Origin: Cohnella fermenti
GTDB lineage: Bacteria > Bacillota > Bacilli > Paenibacillales > Paenibacillaceae
Assembly: GCF_004801405.1 (NCBI RefSeq)
Contig: NZ_SSOB01000059.1
Coordinates: 1 to 46,354 of the forward strand
DNA: 46,354 bases
Reading direction: 5' to 3'
Position 1 is the first letter of the stretch; each line of letters starts with the position of its first letter. The position numbers and the translations under genes are program-made. This document shows, in pieces, positions 8,282-16,423 of the stretch. Below the pieces are notes generated by a model that did no database searches, was not told the origin of the DNA, and was given only the letters and a program-made list of their open reading frames with translations.

Positions 8282-8362
8282 ATGAAGTTCTATACCATCA
8301 AGCTGCCGAAGTTTCTGGGCGGGTTCGTTAAGGCAATCTTGAACACCTTCCAGAAGAACTGA
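8282..8362 (+). CDS. spoVM: stage V sporulation protein SpoVM
   Basis: A 26-residue amphipathic peptide that binds the convex forespore membrane and anchors SpoIVA and the coat basement layer. The translation begins MKFYTIKLPKFLGGFVKAIL and ends NTFQKN; this matches B. subtilis SpoVM closely in sequence and exactly in length. A GGAGGAGGGG ribosome site lies at 8266-8275. Its place between rpe and rpmB is the conserved location. It appears monocistronic, between a possible sigma-E element and the hairpins downstream. Confidence 0.95.
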   Translation: MKFYTIKLPKFLGGFVKAILNTFQKN

Positions 8363-8364
8363 CG

Positions 8365-8395
8365 CCTCCTTAGGAACCCGCGGTTCCCGGAGGCT
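8365..8395 (+). terminator. stem-loop after spoVM
   Basis: GCCTCC and GGAACC pair with GGTTCC and GGAGGC around a short loop, directly after the spoVM stop. No T-run follows, so it may stabilise the short mRNA rather than terminate it. Confidence 0.4.
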
Positions 8396-8448
8396 CCGGC
8401 TCTGCCGGGAGACGCTTGCACGCATAAGTCGGCTTAAGCTCGGCACGC

Positions 8449-8486
8449 ATAACAAAAAGCACCTGGTCCCAGGTGCTTTTTGTTAT
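8449..8486. terminator. bidirectional terminator between spoVM and rpmB
   Basis: A perfect inverted repeat: ATAACAAAAAGCACCTGG, two bases, then its exact complement ending in CTTTTTGTTAT. It gives a T-run in both directions and serves the convergent spoVM (plus) and rpmB (minus) transcripts. Confidence 0.9.
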
Positions 8487-8524
8487 GGTATCAATGCGTA
8501 CCCGTATGAAGGACTTGTTCGAGC

Positions 8525-8713
8525 TTACACTCGAGTCACTTTGCCGGATTTCAGGGCGCGGGTGCTGACGTAAACGCGTTTCGGCTTACCGTTCACCAGA
8601 ATGCGCACCTTTTGCACGTTGACTCCCCAAGAACGCTTGTTGTGGTTGTTCGCGTGAGATACGTTGTTGCCGGTAGCCGGCTTCTTACCCGTAATGTAAC
8701 ATTTGCGAGCCAT
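8525..8713 (-). CDS. rpmB: 50S ribosomal protein L28
   Basis: A small basic ribosomal protein. The product starts MARKCYITGKKPATGNNVSH, includes the NNHNKRSW stretch and ends GKVTRV; 62 aa is the normal length. ATG 8713 is chosen because GGGAGGTGG (complement of 8719-8727) is spaced for it; the GTG at 8722 lies inside that site. It has its own sigma-A promoter at 8755-8783 and is divergent from yloU. Confidence 0.96.
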   Translation of the reverse strand: MARKCYITGKKPATGNNVSHANNHNKRSWGVNVQKVRILVNGKPKRVYVSTRALKSGKVTRV

Positions 8714-8754
8714 TAAATCCACCTCCCTACCCAGACCTTGCAGACACTTTCATT

Positions 8755-8783
8755 ATCATAGCACACGGCCCGTAGCGTTGCAA
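8755..8783 (-). promoter_or_regulatory. sigma-A promoter of rpmB
   Basis: On the minus strand TTGCAA (8783-8778), exactly 17 bp, then TATGAT (8760-8755). Its leader leads straight to the rpmB ribosome site. Confidence 0.75.
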
Positions 8784-8797
8784 TCTGTGTTTTTGGC

Positions 8798-8826
8798 TTC
8801 ATCTCAAACAAATTTTATAGTACAAT
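8798..8826 (+). promoter_or_regulatory. probable sigma-A promoter of yloU-fakA
   Basis: TTCATC (8798-8803), 17 bp of A/T-rich spacer, then TACAAT (8821-8826), 42 bp before the yloU ATG. The -35 is a partial match; the -10 is good. Confidence 0.55.
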
Positions 8827-8867
8827 AAGTTATGGTCCATAATACCAGCATAAAGGGGTGGATTCCG

Positions 8868-9227
8868 ATGCCTATGCAGATGGCGAACGAGAACGGCAAG
8901 ATCGAGATCGCAGACCAGGTGCTCGCCGTCATAGCGGGGTCGGCCGCAATGGATTGCTTCGGGCTGGTGGGGATGGCTTCCCGCAAGCAGCTTAAGGACG
9001 GCATTGCCGAGCTGCTCGGCAGAGAGAATCTGTCGCGGGGCGTCGAGGTTCGGCGCACCGGAGAGCAGGTTCACCTGGATCTCTTCGTTATCGTCAGCTA
9101 CGGGACGAAGATCTCCGAGGTTGCGCATAACATTCAGACCAAAGTCAAATACGTACTCGACGAGATCGTCGGGCTTCGCGTCGATTCCGTCAACGTTTAT
9201 GTTCAAGGCGTAAGAGTGTCTCAATAG
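8868..9227 (+). CDS. yloU: Asp23/Gls24-family envelope stress protein (YloU)
   Basis: A 119-aa Asp23/Gls24-family protein. Members are cytoplasmic or membrane-peripheral and are tied to envelope stress and, near fakA, to fatty-acid metabolism; the molecular role is not settled. The alternating strand-helix pattern ending VDSVNVYVQGVRV is typical of the family. ATG 8868 follows GGGGTGG at ribosome-site spacing; upstream in-frame codons to 8832 lie over the promoter region and are not coding. It precedes fakA as in B. subtilis. Confidence 0.88.
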   Translation: MPMQMANENGKIEIADQVLAVIAGSAAMDCFGLVGMASRKQLKDGIAELLGRENLSRGVEVRRTGEQVHLDLFVIVSYGTKISEVAHNIQTKVKYVLDEIVGLRVDSVNVYVQGVRVSQ

Positions 9228-9299
9228 GCAACGACCGGATGCACCTTAAGTAAGGCAGAAGATAAACGACCGATCGTACCTCGGGAGGAGAATAGGCAT

Positions 9300-11165
9300 T
9301 TGAGCAAACGCAGCTTGAACGGAACCGAATGGTCCGCCATGGTGCTGGCCGGAGCCGAGAGGCTGGCCAGTCACGCGGAGAGAGTGAACGAATTGAATGT
9401 ATTCCCCGTCCCTGACGGAGACACGGGGACGAATATGAATATGACGATGACGGCGGGGGCGAACGAGCTTCGCAGCAAGCCGTCCGTCGAGGTGGGGAGA
9501 GCGGCCGAGGTGCTGGCCAAGGGGCTGCTGATGGGCGCGCGGGGCAACTCGGGCGTTATTCTGTCGCAGTTGTTCCGCGGCTTCTCAAGAGCGGTCGCCG
9601 GACAGCAAGAGATCGGGGCACCCGCGTTCGCTGCCGCCTTGCAACAAGGAGTTGACACCGCTTACAAGTCGGTTGTGAAGCCGGTGGAGGGGACGATTCT
9701 GACGGTCGCCCGCGAAGCGGCGAAGCACGGGCTGGCCGCCTCGCGGCGCACAGCCGACCTCGTGGAGTGGATGCGGGAGATTGTCCTCAAGGCGTCGGAG
9801 ACGCTGGCGAGAACGCCGGACATGTTGCCCGTTCTGAAGCAGGTCGGCGTCGTCGATTCCGGCGGGCAAGGGCTTGTCTATATTTACGAAGGGTTTATGG
9901 AATATCTGGAGGGCCGCACGGGAGCATCGGACTTCGCCGCGCCCGAGCCGCAAGCCGCGGCGGCTGCGTCGTCGGGCGCGCACGCTGCGGAGGCGGCCGG
10001 TTCCGCTCACGGTTCCGGTTCCGCTCATGGCTTCGCTCAGGCGAAGATCAAGACCGAGTCGATCCAATTCCCATACGACATGGAATTTTTCGTCAATCGG
10101 GACGCCGTTGCCAGAAGGACTCCGTTCCCGGAGGCTTCCTTCCGCAAGACGCTGGAGAAGGACGGCGATTCGATCATCCTGATCGACGCCGGAGACATCG
10201 TCAAGGTGCACGTGCACTCCCGCCGCCCCGGCGACGTGTTGAATGCGGCGCTTCTCTACGGCGAGCTGTCTTCGATTCATATTCTGAACATGCAGGACCA
10301 GCATCGCGAGCTGCTGGAGCATGAGCAGGAGAAGCCCGGGCCGACAACGGCGAAGCTGTCCGAGGGCTATGAGGGAGATTCGATCGGGGTCGAAGCCGCG
10401 ACCGGCTGGCCGCCGGAAGCGATGGGCAAGCTGGCCGCAGCCGAAGCGGCGCAAGCGAGCGAAGCGGTCGCGACCGTCGCTCATCCGTTGGCCTTCGAGA
10501 TGGCTCCGCTCGGCATCGTGGCCGTCAGCATGGGATCGGGCAACGAGCAATTGCTGCTCAGCCTCGGCGTCGATTCGGTCATCTCGGGCGGGCAGAGCAT
10601 GAACCCGAGCACGGAGGATCTCGTGCAGGCCATCTCGTCGCTTGCCGCCCACCATATCTTTATTCTGCCGAACAATTCGAACGTCCAACTGGCGGCCAAG
10701 CAAGCGGCGGAGCTGGCCGACAAGCCGGTAACCGTCATTCCGACGACAAGCGTGCCGCAGGGAATGGCGGCGCTGCTCGCCTACCGCGAGGAGGACCCGC
10801 TCGAAGTCAACGCCGAGCGGATGACGGGAGCGATCGAGAAGGTCGCGACGGGGCAGATTACGAAGGCGGTACGGGATACGCGGATGGACGGCGTCGACAT
10901 TCGGGAAGGCCAGTACATCGGCATCCTGAACAAGACGATCGTCGCGTCGAACGACGGCCTGGTTGAAGCGGCCCGCGAGCTGCTGGCCAAGATGCTCGCG
11001 ACCGGCGACGAGGTCGTCACGATTCTGGCAGGCGAGGGGGCGGACTCCGAATACACGGACACGCTGCTCTCCTGGATCGGGAACCACTACCCGGATGCCG
11101 AAGTCGAAGTCCACGAGGGCGGACAACCGCTGTATCCTTACTGGTTCATGGTCGAGAGCGTCTGA
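9300..11165 (+). CDS. fakA: fatty acid kinase catalytic subunit FakA (YloV, DhaL-like)
   Basis: Phosphorylates fatty acids held by a FakB (DegV) protein, feeding exogenous fatty acids to PlsX/PlsY. The N-terminal DhaL kinase domain shows FPVPDGDTGTNM (Mg/ATP), GARGNSGVILSQ and VDSGGQG; a FakA C-terminal domain follows. At 621 aa it exceeds the roughly 550 aa usual for the family. The extra length is an Ala/Gly/Ser/His-rich linker (about 215-250) and a second Ala-rich stretch (about 340-395), both outside motifs. TTG 9300 is preceded by GGGAGGAG (9283-9290). fakB follows 52 bp downstream. Confidence 0.9.
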   Translation: MSKRSLNGTEWSAMVLAGAERLASHAERVNELNVFPVPDGDTGTNMNMTMTAGANELRSKPSVEVGRAAEVLAKGLLMGARGNSGVILSQLFRGFSRAVAGQQEIGAPAFAAALQQGVDTAYKSVVKPVEGTILTVAREAAKHGLAASRRTADLVEWMREIVLKASETLARTPDMLPVLKQVGVVDSGGQGLVYIYEGFMEYLEGRTGASDFAAPEPQAAAAASSGAHAAEAAGSAHGSGSAHGFAQAKIKTESIQFPYDMEFFVNRDAVARRTPFPEASFRKTLEKDGDSIILIDAGDIVKVHVHSRRPGDVLNAALLYGELSSIHILNMQDQHRELLEHEQEKPGPTTAKLSEGYEGDSIGVEAATGWPPEAMGKLAAAEAAQASEAVATVAHPLAFEMAPLGIVAVSMGSGNEQLLLSLGVDSVISGGQSMNPSTEDLVQAISSLAAHHIFILPNNSNVQLAAKQAAELADKPVTVIPTTSVPQGMAALLAYREEDPLEVNAERMTGAIEKVATGQITKAVRDTRMDGVDIREGQYIGILNKTIVASNDGLVEAARELLAKMLATGDEVVTILAGEGADSEYTDTLLSWIGNHYPDAEVEVHEGGQPLYPYWFMVESV

Positions 11166-11217
11166 GGCGGTACGAGAGCGTCTTGGGCGGTATTTGAGAT
11201 CAAGCGGAGGAATCGAG

Positions 11218-12072
11218 ATGGGAGCAATCGCTCTGGTAACGGACAGCACGGCGGATATTCCGCGCGCGGAGAGAGAGCGTCTTCGCATCGGCATGGTCCC
11301 CTTGAAGGTTCATTTCGGCGGGGAGGAGTATTTGGACAACGTCGACCTGCAGCCGGCGGACTTCTACGAGAAGCTGCAGAGCTTCCCCGGATTGCCGAAG
11401 TCTTCCCAGCCGTCTCCCGCCGACTTCCTCGCCGAGTTCGAACGGCAGATGGCGGACGGCAAGGAAGTGCTCTCGATTCATCTGTCGTCGGCGCTCAGCG
11501 GAACCTATCAATCGGCGCTGCTGGCGAAGTCGATGCTGGAGGACGAGTCGAAGGTCACGGTCATCGATTCGAAGTCGGCCTCCATGGGCTACGGCATGCT
11601 CGTCATCCGGGCGGCGGAGATGGCGGAGCAGGGCGCTTCCATGGACGAGATTGTTGCGGAGATTGCCCGGATCAAGAGCTCGACGAAGCTGTACTTCCTG
11701 GTCGACACGCTGGAATACCTTCATAAAGGCGGACGAATCGGACGGGCTTCGGCCCTGTTCGGCTCGCTGCTCAACATCAAGCCGATTCTGACGATCGACG
11801 ACGAAGGGTACGTGAACGCCCTCGACAAGGCAAGAGGCCAGAAGCGGGCGTTCGCACGCATTGTCGAGCTGCTGGACGCCGACTTCGCCGGCAAGCCGGT
11901 CGATCTGAACGTCGTCGTCACGCCGGGCAAGACCGAGATGGCGGAGGAATTGATCGCTCTGCTGAAGGAGCGATTCCAGATCCGCCGCTACATGCAGTCA
12001 GAGATCGGGCCGGTCATCGGCACACATGCCGGTCCGGGCACCGTCGGCATCTTTATGGGCCCGGCCGTCTAA
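11218..12072 (+). CDS. DegV/FakB-family fatty-acid-binding protein
   Basis: Presents a bound fatty acid to FakA for phosphorylation. The 284-aa protein shows TDSTADIP at the N-terminus, SSQPSPADF, HLSSALSGTYQSA, DSKSASMGYG, GGRIGRASALFGSLL and GTHAGPGTVG, the DegV fold signatures that contact the lipid carboxylate. ATG 11218 follows CGGAGGAATCGAG. In B. subtilis sdaAB-sdaAA occupy this place between yloV and recG; here a FakB sits beside its kinase, which supports function as a pair. Confidence 0.9.
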   Translation: MGAIALVTDSTADIPRAERERLRIGMVPLKVHFGGEEYLDNVDLQPADFYEKLQSFPGLPKSSQPSPADFLAEFERQMADGKEVLSIHLSSALSGTYQSALLAKSMLEDESKVTVIDSKSASMGYGMLVIRAAEMAEQGASMDEIVAEIARIKSSTKLYFLVDTLEYLHKGGRIGRASALFGSLLNIKPILTIDDEGYVNALDKARGQKRAFARIVELLDADFAGKPVDLNVVVTPGKTEMAEELIALLKERFQIRRYMQSEIGPVIGTHAGPGTVGIFMGPAV

Positions 12073-12177
12073 GCAAGCGTCAGGGGCGGCCGGAGGATAG
12101 GCGCAGCCTTCGCGCACAGGGAATCGGCGGCTGCCGGAGCTGTGCCGAAGCGCTTCGCGCGAACGAGGTTGGTTGAC

Positions 12178-14229
12178 ATGGGTTTGGACTTATTCGCGAT
12201 ACCCGTCGAGAAGCTGCGAGGCGTGAGCACCCAGAAGTCGGGGGAGCTTCACGCCTTGGGCATTTATACAATCGGGGATTTATTGGAGTATTATCCGTTC
12301 CGCTACGAGGACTATCGCTTGCGGGAGTTCGGCGAGGTGAAGGACGGGGAGAAAATCACGGTGCAAGCCGTCGTCGCCGCGTTCCCGTCGCTGCAGCGGT
12401 ACGGTCGTACGGCCCGGCTGCTGTGCGCCGTGTCGGTGGAAGGAATGGTCGTGACGGCGGTGTGGTTCAACCGCGCCTTCCTGAAGGATCAGCTTGAGGT
12501 TGGCCGCGAGGTGATTGTGACGGGCAAGTGGGACCAGCGGCGGCGGCAGATCACGGTTGCCGAGTCGGAATTCCCCGACCGCGGGACGGCGAGGTCGGGA
12601 ACGCTGCAGCCGGTCTATTCCGTCGGCGGCGGCATCACTCAGACTTGGCTCCGCAAGAAGATCGACGAAGCGCTGACGCAATACGGAGCGATGATCCCCG
12701 AGCTGCTGCCCGCGTCCGTCGTTCATCGCCATGAGCTGATGCCGCGCCGCGAAGCGATTGTGCGAATTCACCGGCCGGAGAATTCCCGGGAAGGGCAGGA
12801 GGCCCGGCGCCGGATGGTGTACGAGGAGCTGTTCCTGTTCGAGCTGAAGCTTCAGGCGTACCGAGCGGCGAATCGGAAGCAGCCGGACGGCATCGCGCAT
12901 CCGATCAAGGGCGAGGACATCCGCGACTTCGCGGCTGCGCTGCCCTTCGAGCTGACCGATTCCCAGAAGCAGGTCATCAACGAGATCACCGCGGATATGA
13001 AGCGATCCTATGCGATGAACAGGCTGTTGCAAGGCGATGTCGGCTCGGGCAAAACAATCGTCGCCGCAATCGCGCTCTACGCTTCGGTTAAGGCGGGGTA
13101 CCAGGGGGCGCTGATGGTGCCGACCGAGATTCTGGCGGAGCAGCACTATCGGTCGCTGACGAAGCTGTTCGAGCCTTACGGCGTTCAGGTGGCGCTGCTC
13201 ACCGGCAGCGCGACGGACCGCAAGCGTCGAGACATTCTCGCCGGACTGGAGATGGGGCTTGTCGATATTCTGATCGGCACGCATGCGCTGATCCAGGACG
13301 ACGTCATCTTCCGCAAGCTCGGCCTCGTCGTCACGGACGAGCAGCATCGGTTCGGCGTGGGCCAACGCAGCGTGCTTCGCCGCAAGGGGCTGAACCCGGA
13401 CGTGCTGTCGATGACGGCGACCCCGATTCCGCGGACGCTTGCGATTACGGTCTTCGGCGACATGGACGTCTCGACGATCAAGGAGCGCCCGAAGGGGCGG
13501 CTGCCGATCAAGACGTACTCGGTGAAGCACGAGATGATGGATCGGGTCGTCGGCTTCATCCGGCGCGAGGCGGAGCTCGGTCATCAGGCGTTCTTCATCT
13601 GCCCGCTGATCGAAGAGTCGGAGAAGCTCGACGTGCAGAACGCGATCGATCTGCATACGCAACTGAAGCTGACGCTTCCCGAGCTGAAGATCGGTCTGCT
13701 GCACGGGCGCATGTCCGCCGCCGAGAAGGATCAGGCGATGGCGGACTTCGCCGCCAAGCTGACGGACGTGCTCGTGTCGACGACGGTCATTGAGGTCGGC
13801 GTGGACGTGCCGAACGCGACGCTGATGATCGTCATGGACGCGGATCGCTTCGGCCTGTCGCAGCTTCACCAGCTTCGCGGCCGGGTCGGGCGCAGCGAAT
13901 TCCAATCGTATTGCGTTCTGATCGCGAATCCGAAGTCGGAGAACGGCCAGGAGCGGATGAAGGCGATGGCGGACACGGACGACGGCTTCGAGATCGCCCG
14001 GCGCGACCTCGAGCTGCGCGGCCCCGGCGAGTTCTTCGGGACGAAGCAGAGCGGAGTGCCGGAGTTCAGGCTTGCGAACCTGATCGAGGACTTCGCGATG
14101 CTGGAGCAGGCGCGGGACGACGCGGCGGAATTGACCGCCCTGCCGGAGTTCTGGACGTCCCCGTCGTACGAAGGGTTAAGGGAATTTCTGCGCAGAGAAG
14201 CTGCTCTGCAAGGGGAACCGCTCGATTAA
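12178..14229 (+). CDS. recG: ATP-dependent DNA helicase RecG
   Basis: Remodels stalled forks and Holliday junctions. The 683-aa protein has an N-terminal wedge OB domain, then SF2 motifs: Walker A GDVGSGKT (near residue 290), DEQHRFGVGQR (motif II), SMTATPIPRTL (III), EVGVDVPNATLMIV (V) and HQLRGRVGRSE (VI), followed by the TRG region. ATG 12178 gives almost exactly the B. subtilis length (682 aa); the in-frame GTG at 12142 would add 12 residues with no clear ribosome site. Confidence 0.95.
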   Translation: MGLDLFAIPVEKLRGVSTQKSGELHALGIYTIGDLLEYYPFRYEDYRLREFGEVKDGEKITVQAVVAAFPSLQRYGRTARLLCAVSVEGMVVTAVWFNRAFLKDQLEVGREVIVTGKWDQRRRQITVAESEFPDRGTARSGTLQPVYSVGGGITQTWLRKKIDEALTQYGAMIPELLPASVVHRHELMPRREAIVRIHRPENSREGQEARRRMVYEELFLFELKLQAYRAANRKQPDGIAHPIKGEDIRDFAAALPFELTDSQKQVINEITADMKRSYAMNRLLQGDVGSGKTIVAAIALYASVKAGYQGALMVPTEILAEQHYRSLTKLFEPYGVQVALLTGSATDRKRRDILAGLEMGLVDILIGTHALIQDDVIFRKLGLVVTDEQHRFGVGQRSVLRRKGLNPDVLSMTATPIPRTLAITVFGDMDVSTIKERPKGRLPIKTYSVKHEMMDRVVGFIRREAELGHQAFFICPLIEESEKLDVQNAIDLHTQLKLTLPELKIGLLHGRMSAAEKDQAMADFAAKLTDVLVSTTVIEVGVDVPNATLMIVMDADRFGLSQLHQLRGRVGRSEFQSYCVLIANPKSENGQERMKAMADTDDGFEIARRDLELRGPGEFFGTKQSGVPEFRLANLIEDFAMLEQARDDAAELTALPEFWTSPSYEGLREFLRREAALQGEPLD

Positions 14230-14307
14230 CGTTGTCAAGCGGGGGTCTCAGCTACCTGGAATCGGCATAGGATAGTCAAGACATCGCCGAGAGGAAGTGA
14301 GCGAGGG

Positions 14308-14595
14308 ATGAGCTGGCAGAAGTTCGGCATCCGGCCCGACCTGGTGGAACGCGTCAAGTTCAAGATGAAGAACCCGACGATCAAGGACAAGATCAAGCAG
14401 CTCCTGGAGGGGGCGACGAAGTACGATCTCCAGGATCGGCTCAAAGTTCGCAAGTATGTGAAGTCCGCCGCGAAGATCCTGAACGAGCCGCTCACCGACG
14501 TTCAGGAGGAGCAGCTCGTCGCCTTCGTTCTGGCGCAGAAGATCGACCCGAGGAACACGCTGCACCTGATCAAGCTGTGGGCAATGTTCCGTTAG
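14308..14595 (+). CDS. SpoVIF-like sporulation protein
   Basis: A 95-aa charged, helical protein without signal or membrane segment. The region from DKIKQLLEGATKYDLQD to the end ARLW-like motif KLWAMFR resembles stage VI sporulation protein F, a small coat-assembly factor made late in the mother cell. The resemblance is from memory of the family pattern, not a search. The start ATG 14308 has a GAGG/GCGAGGG ribosome site. It follows recG by 78 bp and is ended by the 14640-14675 terminator. Confidence 0.65.
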   Translation: MSWQKFGIRPDLVERVKFKMKNPTIKDKIKQLLEGATKYDLQDRLKVRKYVKSAAKILNEPLTDVQEEQLVAFVLAQKIDPRNTLHLIKLWAMFR

Positions 14596-14639
14596 CGGGA
14601 TCGGATCGTCGTCGCAGGGACGGCGCGGACAGGTACGCG

Positions 14640-14675
14640 GAAGAAGAGATCGCTCCGAGGGGCGGTCTCTTCTTC
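14640..14675. terminator. bidirectional terminator
   Basis: GAAGAAGAGA pairs with TCTCTTCTTC around a GC-rich core. It lies between the convergent SpoVIF-like (plus) and SRAP (minus) genes and suits both. Confidence 0.75.
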
Positions 14676-14733
14676 GATTGCCGGAGGCGGTCGAACTGCG
14701 CACCTGACCGGTCGGCGGCCCGCGGGAGCCGGC

Positions 14734-15417
14734 TTATCGGTCCGCGTCCCTCGCCATGGGGAAGATAAGCGAAGGGCTGTCGTTGCGCACGTTGCCGACT
14801 TCGGGGCCGACCTCGTAGACGGTCATCTCGCTCGCCGGGCAGGGGACAAGCAGGTGGCGGAGCAGCTCCGGCTCCCGCACCTCGCGGTCGAGCCAGAGCG
14901 CTTCGTCCTCCGGCCGCAGAATGACCGGCATCCGGTCGTGGATGCCGGCCACGAGCTCGTTGGCCGACGTCGTCACCACCGCGCATGTGTGCAGCTTCTC
15001 TCCCTCCGGAGACATCCAAGTCTCGTACAGGCCGGCGAGGCTGAACACCTTGCCTTCCTTCAGCATAATCCGCATCGGCTGCTTGCCGTCGCCCGAGCGC
15101 TTCCATTCATAGAAGCCGTCCACGGGAATGATGCAGCGCTTCGAGCGGAACGCGTTCCGGAAGGCGCGGCGCTCCTCGAGCGTCTCCGCGCGGGCGTTGA
15201 TCATCCGGGAGCCGATCTTCGCGTCCTCCGCCCACGGAGGCACGAGCCCCCACTTGAGCGGGCCGAGCCGATTGCGGTGCTTGCCCGCGACAACAGCGGG
15301 AATGAGCTGTCCGGGAGCCGCGTTATAGCAGGGCCCATAGGAGCCCATGGCGTTGTCCGCGTCATATCGCGCCAACAGCTCCTCGATCGTCACCGTTATC
15401 GTATACCTTCCGCACAT
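14734..15417 (-). CDS. SRAP-domain abasic-site-processing protein (YedK/HMCES family)
   Basis: A cytoplasmic protein that caps abasic sites in single-stranded DNA by forming a thiazolidine link through its N-terminal cysteine. The 227-aa product begins MCGRYT, so Cys2 becomes the N-terminus after Met removal. Other active residues are in place: Asn74 (NARAET), Glu104 (DGFYEW) and His160 (HDRMPVIL). ATG 15417 is fixed by the need for Cys2 and by GGAGGA just upstream on the minus strand; longer in-frame translation is not real. It is single and convergent with the upstream operon. Confidence 0.94.
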   Translation of the reverse strand: MCGRYTITVTIEELLARYDADNAMGSYGPCYNAAPGQLIPAVVAGKHRNRLGPLKWGLVPPWAEDAKIGSRMINARAETLEERRAFRNAFRSKRCIIPVDGFYEWKRSGDGKQPMRIMLKEGKVFSLAGLYETWMSPEGEKLHTCAVVTTSANELVAGIHDRMPVILRPEDEALWLDREVREPELLRHLLVPCPASEMTVYEVGPEVGNVRNDSPSLIFPMARDADR

Positions 15418-15775
15418 GGTCGTTCCTCCTATTTTGCCAAGATCCGATAAACCCGCCGAACCCGCCGGAGCCGCCGCCCACCCCGCCGGACTCCAGGAAT
15501 TAATGCGAAATTTCACATTCGTGCAGCGCGATGACGGGCAGGTTGGAGAGGTGCGAATGCGCAGCGGGGAACCGTCAGGGCGATTGGCCCGACGGTTCTT
15601 CTTAACCTGCAGGCCGTCTCTGTTAATCTACTTCCCAGTATACCGCAACGAGGGGCCGGTTGCCCGAATTCGCGCAATCCGCGCAAAATCAAACCGTAGT
15701 CTAGCGGATTGTCCAATCGGCCGGACGAGATTCGACGTATGCTGTTCTATCTTCACGTACAAGGAGGTGAACAAG
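15418..15775. other. divergent intergenic region SRAP / 15776 gene
   Basis: The region between two divergent genes should hold promoters for both, but I find no clear sigma-A pair. It contains a terminator-like hairpin (listed at 15569-15605). No gene of its own is supported. Confidence 0.4.
15569..15605 (+). terminator. terminator-like hairpin upstream of the 15776 gene
   Basis: GAACCGTC-A-GGG pairs with CCC-GACGGTTC, followed by TTCTT. No plus-strand gene lies just upstream, so it may be an attenuator in a leader or a relic. Confidence 0.5.
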
Positions 15776-16207
15776 ATGGGAGCATTCCTTGATCTTCGCA
15801 GCTCGATGAACTCCAGCCAGACGGGATTCCCCAACGTTCCGCTTACGACGGCTCCGGCGCTGTTCGGCGTTATCGGCCTGCAGACCCAGAATAAGGCGAA
15901 CACCGTTATCAACCTCACAGGCACGGTTGGCATCAGCGATCCGATCGTCGGCAACACGTTCACGATCGAAGTGCTGCGCGGCACGACGACTTACAACGCA
16001 GCCAATGTCATCTACTCGGCGACGCTTGGCATTCGCGTGTCGCTGTTCGGCGACATCTACTCCTTCACGGCGCAAGATCTTCTGGCTCCGGCAGCCGCCG
16101 AGACGATCTACTCGGCATTCATCTCCGGCGGTCCTCTCATCATTCTGAGCGGCGTTCGTTCGGGTCCGGAAGTGTTCTGGGGCGTTGCCTCGCAAGGTGC
16201 ACCGTAA
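15776..16207 (+). CDS. small beta-rich protein, possible spore-surface component
   Basis: A 143-aa protein with no signal peptide or cysteine, rich in Thr, Val, Ile and Ala in short beta-like stretches. Family not identified. It is a distant paralogue of the 37396-37848 protein: both begin with a short leader of the form LD-x-R-(S/T)-S-x-NSS and are of similar length. That layout, a short leader and a beta domain, recalls exosporium proteins such as BclA/BxpB, but the link is only an inference. An ideal site AAGGAGGTGA (15762-15771) suggests high expression. A terminator follows at 16275; glycosyltransferase genes come next. Confidence 0.75.
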   Translation: MGAFLDLRSSMNSSQTGFPNVPLTTAPALFGVIGLQTQNKANTVINLTGTVGISDPIVGNTFTIEVLRGTTTYNAANVIYSATLGIRVSLFGDIYSFTAQDLLAPAAAETIYSAFISGGPLIILSGVRSGPEVFWGVASQGAP

Positions 16208-16215
16208 AGACCCGC

Positions 16216-16265
16216 TATAAGCCAGTCATATGCCAGCCATAGGCAGCTATAAGCCGGCCATAAGC
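16216..16265 (+). repeat. short degenerate direct repeats
   Basis: Copies of AGCC-R-G-Y-CATA occur at about 16219, 16228 and 16253 with related ATAAGCC words between the stop codon and the terminator. Probably slippage-derived; no function seen. Confidence 0.35.
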
Positions 16266-16274
16266 AACAACAGG

Positions 16275-16318
16275 CAAGCCGTTCGGGTGCGGTTCACGAT
16301 CCGGCGGCTTGTTTTTTT
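16275..16318 (+). terminator. intrinsic terminator of the 15776 gene
   Basis: CAAGCCG (16275-16281) pairs with CGGCTTG (16305-16311), followed by seven T. It makes the 15776 gene a single-gene unit separate from the glycosyltransferases. Confidence 0.85.
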
Positions 16319-16423
16319 GGCGGAATCGCGGCCCCTGGGGGCGAGCTCCTGTCCAAGCGAAGCCGACCGCCGCCGAATAGACTGGGACAGAAGATGGCGC
16401 CGCAAGGCTGAAGGAGGTACGGG

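Noticed and set aside
16208..16423. regulatory RNA after the 15776 gene
   Set aside because: The short AGCC-R-G-Y-CATA repeats do not fold into a known motif; the terminator alone explains the structure.
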